A DNA stretch of 5,099 nucleotides. It comes from G039029935 sp039029935 (GTDB lineage: Bacteria; Chloroflexota; Anaerolineae; Caldilineales; Caldilineaceae). The position numbers and the translations under genes are program-made. This document shows positions 1-5,099 of the stretch, one piece after another; position 1 is the stretch's first letter; every line of letters begins with the position of its first letter. The stretch lies in the NCBI GenBank assembly GCA_039029935.1, contig JBCCFC010001023.1, forward strand, positions 1-5,099. The letters are read 5' to 3'. The notes under the pieces were generated by a model. That model was not told the origin of the DNA, did no database searches, and saw only the letters and a program-made list of their open reading frames with translations.

Positions 1-528
1 CTGAACTAAAATGGACTCTTCAAAAATCGCCCCTTTTATTCTTGTCTGACGCAAATCAAGCCTGGTTAAATCAGCCATACTCAGATCAGCACCACGCAAG
101 TCGGCTAACGTCAAATTAGCATTACGTAAATCGACCAATATCAAATCTGCACCAATGAGTATGGCATCGTGTAAATCTGCCCCCCGCAGATTTGCACTGG
201 TCATATGAGCACCCGTTAAATCAGCCGACGCCAAATTTGCTTCCGAAAAATCAGAACGCTGCATATTCGACTCGATGAAAACAAGACCGGATAGGTCTCT
301 ACCAATGAACGAACGCGTCATTAAGTTTTCACCAATACACTTTGGAGAACAGGAGATTCGCCACGCCATCCACCACCAGCTTCCGATAATGATACCCACA
401 ATCGCAAATAGTGAAATCATCGACCGAACGACAATACGATTATTAATTTCATCTCCCCATGTGGCAATAAATCCATAGATGATGAAAAACGCGAGAACTA
501 AAAAGAGTAGCCCAATAATTAAAATCAT
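1..528 (-). CDS. Membrane-anchored pentapeptide-repeat protein (3' end outside window)
   Basis: This frame is open from ATG at 528 to the window edge, giving 176 residues with no stop reached. Two hydrophobic segments at about residues 1-23 and 37-56 (the second ends in a WWWMAW cluster) look like a transmembrane hairpin. A short C-x3-C motif (Cys60, Cys64) follows. From about residue 67 the protein is an unbroken run of pentapeptide repeats, about 22 units of the A(D/N)Lxx type such as ADLTG, ANLRG and ADLRG, with Leu, Phe, Met or Ile at the centre. Such repeats are known to fold as a right-handed quadrilateral beta-helix, usually a scaffold or binding surface. An in-frame stop at 562-564 and no earlier start codon fix the start, although no good Shine-Dalgarno is visible. 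It lies 67 bases after the preceding gene, so it may share its transcript. Fold and membrane location are well supported; the partner and function are unknown. Confidence 0.88.
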   Translation of the reverse strand, partial: MILIIGLLFLVLAFFIIYGFIATWGDEINNRIVVRSMISLFAIVGIIIGSWWWMAWRISCSPKCIGENLMTRSFIGRDLSGLVFIESNMQRSDFSEANLASADLTGAHMTSANLRGADLHDAILIGADLILVDLRNANLTLADLRGADLSMADLTRLDLRQTRIKGAIFEESILVQ

Positions 529-595
529 ATTTGCGACAAAATCTGCATGGAATAGGTACGGCTAAGTGTCTAAGGTATACTAGATAGATTTTATT

Positions 596-1477
596 CTAGT
601 GAACCTTATCGGAGACAGAATCGAGAGAATCGGAAAGTGCCTGGCTAAAGAGATCGGGTGTTTTGTTGGCGACCTCCACAACTGACTGCATCATGTACTG
701 GCTTTTTTCTTTTTCAGAAGCAAGCACTAACTCGGCAGGCATGGCAACAACATGTCCGTTGGAAAGTAGTTGTTCATATACTTTTTGACAGAAATCACGA
801 TACTCAGGCCGAGATGGATCATTGGCAAAATCGATATATGTCTCCGCCATCATCGCCTCTTCGTGCAATTCAACTGCATCATAGCATGATTGAAGATAGC
901 GTAAGACAACGCTTTTGCCCAACTCAGCAACATTTGGGTGAATATCAAGCTGGTTTGTGACCAAGTAAATTAACTCAACCCCAATATCCTGTGTAAAATC
1001 AGATAGGCGTTCAATCAAGGCATCTAACCCCGTTGGAGAAAGAACATGCAGCCATTCACGCAATGTTGTTTCGTCAGCATAAGTCTGATCAACCCATGCC
1101 ACAAATGCTTCGGCAGTCACGGTTTCTTCCTGGTGACGTTTGGGTAAATGTAGAAGCGGGTCTTTGAAAAACTGCTTGACGGATTCTGGTACGGAGGAAG
1201 AAACTTTTTCTTGCAGGCTATGGACCTCATCACCAAGCCAATCACGAATGTCGGTCTGCAACACCTCGTCCGTTTGTGTTTGTCCATTTGATGCATGGTG
1301 AGAACTACCGTGTCCATTTGTGGAAAACTGCATCGGCATTGCCATACCTGCTTGTTCGTCTAATTTACGCTGTTGGTAACCTCGCCAACGCCGCTCTAGA
1401 CGAATAGCAGCCATTGCCGAGACCCCCGAAATGGTCAAAATAAAAATAAGCAAAATGCCAACAGTTGTAGATGTCAT
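596..1477 (-). CDS. Single-pass membrane protein of unknown family, helical soluble domain
   Basis: The product has 293 residues. I do not recognise its family. Residues 5-27 form one hydrophobic N-terminal segment, followed by a basic stretch (RLERRWRGYQQRK), which suggests a membrane anchor with the rest in the cytoplasm. Residues about 40-75 are a low-complexity linker rich in Met, Gly, His, Ser and Gln. Residues about 76-290 look like an all-helical soluble domain, with the segment WLHVLSPTGLDALIERLSDF (142-161) perhaps the most recognisable landmark. No catalytic motif or nucleotide-binding loop is visible. The start is firm: GGAGG lies 7 bases upstream and an in-frame TGA sits just before the ATG. 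It is 93 bases downstream of the SPFH gene and 67 bases upstream of the pentapeptide-repeat gene, on the same strand. The position suggests a partner of the SPFH protein or exporter, which is inference only. Confidence 0.85.
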   Translation of the reverse strand: MTSTTVGILLIFILTISGVSAMAAIRLERRWRGYQQRKLDEQAGMAMPMQFSTNGHGSSHHASNGQTQTDEVLQTDIRDWLGDEVHSLQEKVSSSVPESVKQFFKDPLLHLPKRHQEETVTAEAFVAWVDQTYADETTLREWLHVLSPTGLDALIERLSDFTQDIGVELIYLVTNQLDIHPNVAELGKSVVLRYLQSCYDAVELHEEAMMAETYIDFANDPSRPEYRDFCQKVYEQLLSNGHVVAMPAELVLASEKEKSQYMMQSVVEVANKTPDLFSQALSDSLDSVSDKVH

Positions 1478-1483
1478 AGATCA

Positions 1484-1490
1484 ACCTCCA
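1484..1490 (-). promoter_or_regulatory. Ribosome binding site of the unknown membrane protein gene
   Basis: The minus strand reads TGGAGGT here, with GGAGG 7 bases before the ATG at 1477. It is the only strong Shine-Dalgarno in the window. The SPFH and pentapeptide-repeat starts lack one. Confidence 0.85.
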
Positions 1491-1510
1491 GATGACTTAG
1501 CAGAGAATCA

Positions 1511-1531
1511 TGTGTTTGAATTCAATACACA
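1511..1531. repeat. 21-base near-palindrome between SPFH and unknown gene
   Basis: On the plus strand TGTGT at the left end pairs with ACACA at the right end, and the core TTGAATTCAA is itself a perfect palindrome, with one extra A throwing the two halves out of register. As RNA it could form a hairpin with five outer and three inner pairs, a one-base bulge and an AATT loop. No U-tract follows, so it is not a typical terminator. It ends 33 bases upstream of the downstream gene's ATG, so an operator or a transcript-processing element is possible. Only the symmetry is seen directly. Confidence 0.4.
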
Positions 1532-1539
1532 AGTTTAGT

Positions 1540-1556
1540 AAGAACCATCGGTTCCT
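1540..1556 (-). repeat. Short hairpin after the SPFH stop codon
   Basis: The minus-strand transcript would read AGGAACC-GAU-GGUUCUU, a seven-pair stem (one G-U pair) with a three-base loop, starting 14 bases after the SPFH stop codon. No run of U follows, so it is a poor intrinsic terminator. It may protect the 3' end of an upstream message, or have no role. Confidence 0.35.
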
Positions 1557-1570
1557 GTACAATTTCAATA

Positions 1571-2782
1571 TTACTCGCTCGGTAATGTTATAGACGGCGT
1601 AATTGTTTGGGAAGAGTCCAACGTTTCTGTAGCAGAAACATTCGAGCGGCTATCCACGTTTGCCGTTGTTGAAACGAACTCTGTTGGGGAAATGTTCGCC
1701 GTGGTGTCAGGCTGTATTAAATCATCCAAGGGTAAAATCAGTGGGGTGTCGTTTGGAACAAGCATCACCCGAATATTGGGGACAATCTTGTCAGTATAGT
1801 TATAGATCAACATATCAGGGTTATCCTCGATCACCTCAGATATGAACCTCAATGCCCTGGCATCTGCTTCACCTTGTACAATACGGGCTTCTGCATTGGC
1901 TTGTGCTTTGACTCGAACAGCTTCTGCCTCACCAAAAGCGACCCGTTCAATTTGTATCTTTTGTCCCTCGGCAATAATCGTCAAGCGGTCTTGCTCACCC
2001 TGTGCTAAATTTTTGATCTGTGTCGCCTGATTCTTGGCCTTTTCAATCCCTTCAAATGCTGCTTGCTTCTCTTCAACAGAGGTGTTATAAAGATCGGTGA
2101 ATGTAACATCACGTACCAAAAAACGGTCTACGATCAACCCCTGTCCAAAGAATGCATCTTTCAGCAATATCTCTAGGGCAACCTCTAAATCTTTACGAGC
2201 AGAACTGTTGACTTCACGGACTTGAAATTGGGAAACTTGTGATCGGATTTCACCTTGCAACATGGGTCGAACAAAGTCCTCGGTATATCGATCTTGCCAG
2301 TTCGTATGAACAGTAACAGCCTGTTCAGCGTCAACACGATAAATAATAGAAGCACCCAAGCTCACTTCTTGTCCATCACTTGTGCGCGCACGAATGGAAT
2401 CATCGCCAAGTACATTGCCCTCATCAAATGTAGATGACATGGTATAGGTTTGCCAATAGATGGGGTATTGGACTTCCCATTCGAGAATCGGTACAATCAC
2501 ATGCAGCCCAGCGGAAATGGGCTTTGGGCGGATACCACCTGGGGAAATGATGGAGACAACAATACCGACATACTGGGGTTCAACAAACACGACCGCGAGG
2601 CTTAAAAAGCTAATAGAGATAGTCAGCAATAGCGGTATAATAACGCGAACAGAAATCATGCGAATGGACTCGATGACCAATCCATGTGAACGTGCTGTAT
2701 AGATAAAGAGCGCAAGGACGTAGAGGGCAAACAGAACCCACCCACCCTGAGCAACGAGTCCTAGCAAAGAATCGACATTCAT
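1571..2782 (-). CDS. SPFH/band 7 (prohibitin-like) membrane protein
   Basis: The product has 403 residues. Two hydrophobic segments, about 14-30 and 44-67, anchor it; many family members have only one. The SPFH domain covers about 66-240, with the typical opening VEPQYVGIVV, the turn AGLHVIVPILEWEVQYPIYW, and the strand pair around SDGQEVSLGASIIYRVD. A long coiled coil follows (about 235-315), with the Ala/Glu-rich pattern GEAEAVRVKAQANAEAR typical of stomatin, flotillin and prohibitin proteins. After IVPNIRVMLVPNDTPLILPL the last 45 or so residues are a Ser/Thr-rich, probably disordered tail. Family members form large membrane rings or microdomains and often regulate or cage membrane proteins. 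An in-frame TGA three codons upstream and no earlier start fix the ATG; there is no clear Shine-Dalgarno. It begins 19 bases after the ABC exporter stop codon, so the two are almost certainly co-transcribed. The family is sure; the exact role and any interaction with the exporter are inference. Confidence 0.95.
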   Translation of the reverse strand: MNVDSLLGLVAQGGWVLFALYVLALFIYTARSHGLVIESIRMISVRVIIPLLLTISISFLSLAVVFVEPQYVGIVVSIISPGGIRPKPISAGLHVIVPILEWEVQYPIYWQTYTMSSTFDEGNVLGDDSIRARTSDGQEVSLGASIIYRVDAEQAVTVHTNWQDRYTEDFVRPMLQGEIRSQVSQFQVREVNSSARKDLEVALEILLKDAFFGQGLIVDRFLVRDVTFTDLYNTSVEEKQAAFEGIEKAKNQATQIKNLAQGEQDRLTIIAEGQKIQIERVAFGEAEAVRVKAQANAEARIVQGEADARALRFISEVIEDNPDMLIYNYTDKIVPNIRVMLVPNDTPLILPLDDLIQPDTTANISPTEFVSTTANVDSRSNVSATETLDSSQTITPSITLPSE

Positions 2783-2801
2783 ATTAATTCACAATTTTTG
2801 T

Positions 2802-5099
2802 TTATAGATGTGCAATGATTAATAAGGTTGAAATTCGTTTTTGAACACAATACATTGCCATCTGCATACTTTTTGGGTCTAATGTGCCAAAGTTTTCGTC
2901 CATAATTACAAAATCAGCATTCTGCAAAATCGCCCGTGCAATATAGACGCGACTTCGCTCACCATGTGATAGTTGCCATCCATTTTCACCGACAACTTGT
3001 TGTAATCCAGCAGGCATTCTGTCGAGTAATTCGCCTAAACCCAATTCGCGGCAGATTTGTTCCGCCTCGGTTAGGTCGGTGGTCAAAGGAGGCCATCTTC
3101 GTCCCATTAGCAAATTAAACGCCAATGTTGCCGAGAAAATATGGTTCTCATAAAATTGAGGAACAATGGCGACACGACGACGCCATTCCGCAAGCCCAAG
3201 CGACGTTTGCGTTTGCCCGTTGAGCAAAAGCGTCCCTGATTCAGGGACATGCAAGCCTGCTAACAACATCGCTAGTGTCGATTTTCCACCACCAGATGGT
3301 CCTTGTAAAAGCAGATGTTCTCCGTCATAAATACGTAATGTACACTCACAAAGAATGGGTTCGGCTTGTGTTGGATAACGGTATGAAACGTTATCCATCC
3401 ATAAGAGTAATTTGGATTTAGTGTCAGAGAAGCTACCCATGCTATCTTGGGTTATCGAACCATCACCACGACCGACATTTTGATCCAAATATTGATCCAC
3501 CAACAATTGATTTTCATTTGTCAAATCAAATAACGAAAGCTGGCGAATCAATGGCTCGCTGTTGGCTGTTTCTACTGGTTGACTTGATTCTTCCTGACTT
3601 GTCTCTCCCTGATTTGTATCTGTTTGCTCTGTGTCTTTTTGATCTGTGTCTTTTTGCTCTGTGTCCTTTTGATTCTTCAATGGGTGATCATTTTGTTCAT
3701 TTTTAACAGCGGCAGCATCCAGAGAGAGATCATCATCCACCCGTCTTTTTGAATGTTTTGCTGCTTGATAGATGGGTGCAATTTGCTTCCATGCGATTCT
3801 GGCATGAACAACACTATATATGCCTATCACAATGCTGTTTAATGATTGTGAGGCAAGCAAAATGCCAGCGAGTGTGATAGCAATGGCTGTAGGTGATGCA
3901 ACGGTTTGACTCATGGGCAATTGAGAGATAGGTAGTTGACCAGTAAGACCCCAAACAGGTATCATTATACCATAGACTAAGCCCAAAAAGCCTATAACCA
4001 TCCAACCGCGCGAGATAAATACAGTGAGCCATGTATGCAATTGATCGAGTTCAAGTGACAGGTTGAAATAATTTTTTAAATCTCGATCTTCTTCACGATG
4101 CCATTGGATACGATCCTCTTGCACCAGTCGGGTACGATGCCCAACCATCCGCTCCACCAAATCGTTGGTCATATCACGATAGGCATCACTCCACCTCATG
4201 CTTTTTGTAATATATAAGCTACTTAACCCAAGTGAAACCACCAGCCAAATAAGTAATAATACGGCGTGAATCCACCCTGCAACCCCAAGCGACAATACGA
4301 TCATCGCCGTGAATACCTGAATAAGCGCCAATAGTGCTGCAAATCCACCAATAATCGAGAGGCGTTCGACCGCCTCTGACTCCATTACTCGGCCTAGAAA
4401 CTGACCTGATCCTTGGTGTTGGATATTTGCTAAGTCAATTTTCATTGTACCATAGATTAATATTTGTTTGAAAAGCCCACCAAGTTCAACAGCGAGGCGA
4501 TTCTGGGTCGAGATGGTCCAGAGTTGGAAAGGAATGGCAGTGAAAAGAAGCAAAATCCAACCCCAAAGCCAGGCTCGTTCAAAATGGCCAGACAGTGCAT
4601 TTTGCCCAATCACGCCCCATGAAATCACCACCAAAATTTGCTGTATGGCATAAGCAGTGAGTAACCCGATGACAGCACGGTCCAAGCGAATCTGTCGTGC
4701 CTGTTTCCACAGGCTTGTGCCGGGTGCTAGGCGAATTTGCCAACCCCCTTGTATGACAGTGCTGCCTATTTGTTCGTTGAGGACTGCCTGACGCACCCTA
4801 GACCAACGTATTTCGGGAATTTGTGTATTGTGCAAAAATTGCTCGAGCCAAGCTAAATGGGGTTCCTCGACAGGTGTATAAAAAACATGTTTTACACTCT
4901 TAACCCGCACTCTATGGACTGAAAGGTCTGGGCCAAGTACAAGGAGATGTCGTCGATTGGCTTTGAGCAAGACAAGATACCCATTCTGATTTTTGATGGC
5001 TTCATCATCAAGATTATCTGCCCAGTTTTCTTCCTGCATAGCGTTACTTTCTGGGGGAAGTTGAAGGATTGCAGGGGCAACACCACGCAGAAAGGATTC
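2802..5099 (-). CDS. ABC exporter, fused membrane and ATPase domains, C39/NHLM-like (5' end outside window)
   Basis: Residues are numbered from the ATG at 5039, but the frame stays open to the window edge and adds at least 20 residues (reading ...GVAPAILQLPPESNA), and no Shine-Dalgarno precedes that ATG, so the true start probably lies outside. The N-terminal soluble part (to about 118) resembles the end of a C39 peptidase-like domain. Membrane helices lie at about 121-145, 154-176, 225-276 (two), 336-365 and 383-412, an ABC type-1 exporter layout. A linker of about 120 residues (427-545) follows. The ATPase domain has A-loop Tyr555, Walker A GPSGGGKST (580-588), Q-loop Gln628, signature LSHGE (690-694), Walker B FVIMDE (catalytic Glu715), D-loop LDP, and H-loop His744, then stops at residue 745. 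The normal C-terminal 40-odd residues are missing. Such proteins use ATP to export peptides, lipids or small molecules as dimers. The overall layout recalls transporters of NHLM-type bacteriocin clusters, but the substrate is not shown here. Confidence 0.93.
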   Translation of the reverse strand, partial: ESFLRGVAPAILQLPPESNAMQEENWADNLDDEAIKNQNGYLVLLKANRRHLLVLGPDLSVHRVRVKSVKHVFYTPVEEPHLAWLEQFLHNTQIPEIRWSRVRQAVLNEQIGSTVIQGGWQIRLAPGTSLWKQARQIRLDRAVIGLLTAYAIQQILVVISWGVIGQNALSGHFERAWLWGWILLLFTAIPFQLWTISTQNRLAVELGGLFKQILIYGTMKIDLANIQHQGSGQFLGRVMESEAVERLSIIGGFAALLALIQVFTAMIVLSLGVAGWIHAVLLLIWLVVSLGLSSLYITKSMRWSDAYRDMTNDLVERMVGHRTRLVQEDRIQWHREEDRDLKNYFNLSLELDQLHTWLTVFISRGWMVIGFLGLVYGIMIPVWGLTGQLPISQLPMSQTVASPTAIAITLAGILLASQSLNSIVIGIYSVVHARIAWKQIAPIYQAAKHSKRRVDDDLSLDAAAVKNEQNDHPLKNQKDTEQKDTDQKDTEQTDTNQGETSQEESSQPVETANSEPLIRQLSLFDLTNENQLLVDQYLDQNVGRGDGSITQDSMGSFSDTKSKLLLWMDNVSYRYPTQAEPILCECTLRIYDGEHLLLQGPSGGGKSTLAMLLAGLHVPESGTLLLNGQTQTSLGLAEWRRRVAIVPQFYENHIFSATLAFNLLMGRRWPPLTTDLTEAEQICRELGLGELLDRMPAGLQQVVGENGWQLSHGERSRVYIARAILQNADFVIMDENFGTLDPKSMQMAMYCVQKRISTLLIIAHL
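3582..3671 (-). repeat. Six-unit 15-bp tandem repeat inside the ABC linker
   Basis: Six in-frame 15-base units encode QKDTE, QKDTD, QKDTE, QTDTN, QGETS and QEESS. The first three are nearly identical in DNA (the plus strand repeats a pattern like CTCTGTGTCTTTTTG), and the others drift progressively. The array lies in the hydrophilic linker between membrane and ATPase domains. A unit length divisible by three lets copy number change without a frameshift, so it looks like a slippage-generated expansion. Confidence 0.9.

Noticed and set aside
275..478. 67-codon plus-strand open frame.
   Set aside because: It is antisense to the membrane hairpin and first repeats of the pentapeptide-repeat gene, which explains the region better.
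525..548. Seven-codon open frame whose TGA overlaps the pentapeptide-repeat ATG (ATGA).
   Set aside because: It could be a coupling leader peptide, but it has no Shine-Dalgarno and such overlaps are common by chance.
579..600. Inverted repeat ACTAGA / TCTAGT with a 10-base loop at the end of the unknown gene.
   Set aside because: The six-pair, A/T-rich stem with a long loop and no U-tract is too weak to call a terminator.
574..603. Weak promoter-like pair on the minus strand, TTCACT and TATACC with an 18-base spacer, before the pentapeptide-repeat gene.
   Set aside because: Both boxes match the consensus poorly and the region is A/T-rich, so chance matches are expected.
658..960. 100-codon plus-strand open frame.
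   Set aside because: It lies wholly antisense to the well-supported gene at 596-1477, and its composition (many Trp, Gln, His) looks like an antisense shadow.
3518..3706. Plus-strand frame with a repeating Leu/Phe/Cys/Asp pattern.
   Set aside because: It is the antisense reading of the 15-bp repeats in the ABC linker, with no sign of independent coding.
4892..5086. Minus-strand frame overlapping the ABC gene near the right edge.
   Set aside because: It is a frame-shifted shadow; the ABC frame itself is open through this stretch and gives the C39-like sequence.

Overview
The window is almost fully coding, and every supported gene lies on the minus strand. In transcription order (right to left) there are four: an ABC exporter with fused membrane and ATPase domains (2802-5099, 5' end outside the window); an SPFH/band 7 membrane protein (1571-2782); a membrane-anchored, probably helical protein of unknown family (596-1477); and a membrane-anchored pentapeptide-repeat protein (1-528, 3' end outside the window). 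The gaps are 19, 93 and 67 bases, and no strong rho-independent terminator is visible, so one co-transcribed unit is the simplest reading. No RNA gene, mobile element, CRISPR array or plus-strand gene can be supported.

The organism is bacterial. Base composition looks moderate, and one gene has a clear GGAGG ribosome binding site. A C39-like/NHLM-type exporter beside SPFH and pentapeptide-repeat proteins would fit a multicellular or filamentous lineage such as Chloroflexota or Cyanobacteria, but this is a weak inference from gene types only.

All four products carry predicted membrane segments, so this is a membrane-centred gene set. A plausible but unproven model is that the exporter works in a membrane patch organised by the SPFH protein, with the other two as accessory or scaffold proteins. 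No substrate peptide, peptidase or HlyD-type adaptor is visible, so the cargo is unknown. The most unusual points are in the ABC gene. Its ATPase domain stops one residue after the H-loop histidine, its linker is about 120 residues long and holds a six-unit 15-bp tandem repeat, and its N-terminus looks like a degenerate C39 peptidase domain that continues past the window edge. The 93-base gap before the unknown gene holds a 21-base near-palindrome and a second hairpin.
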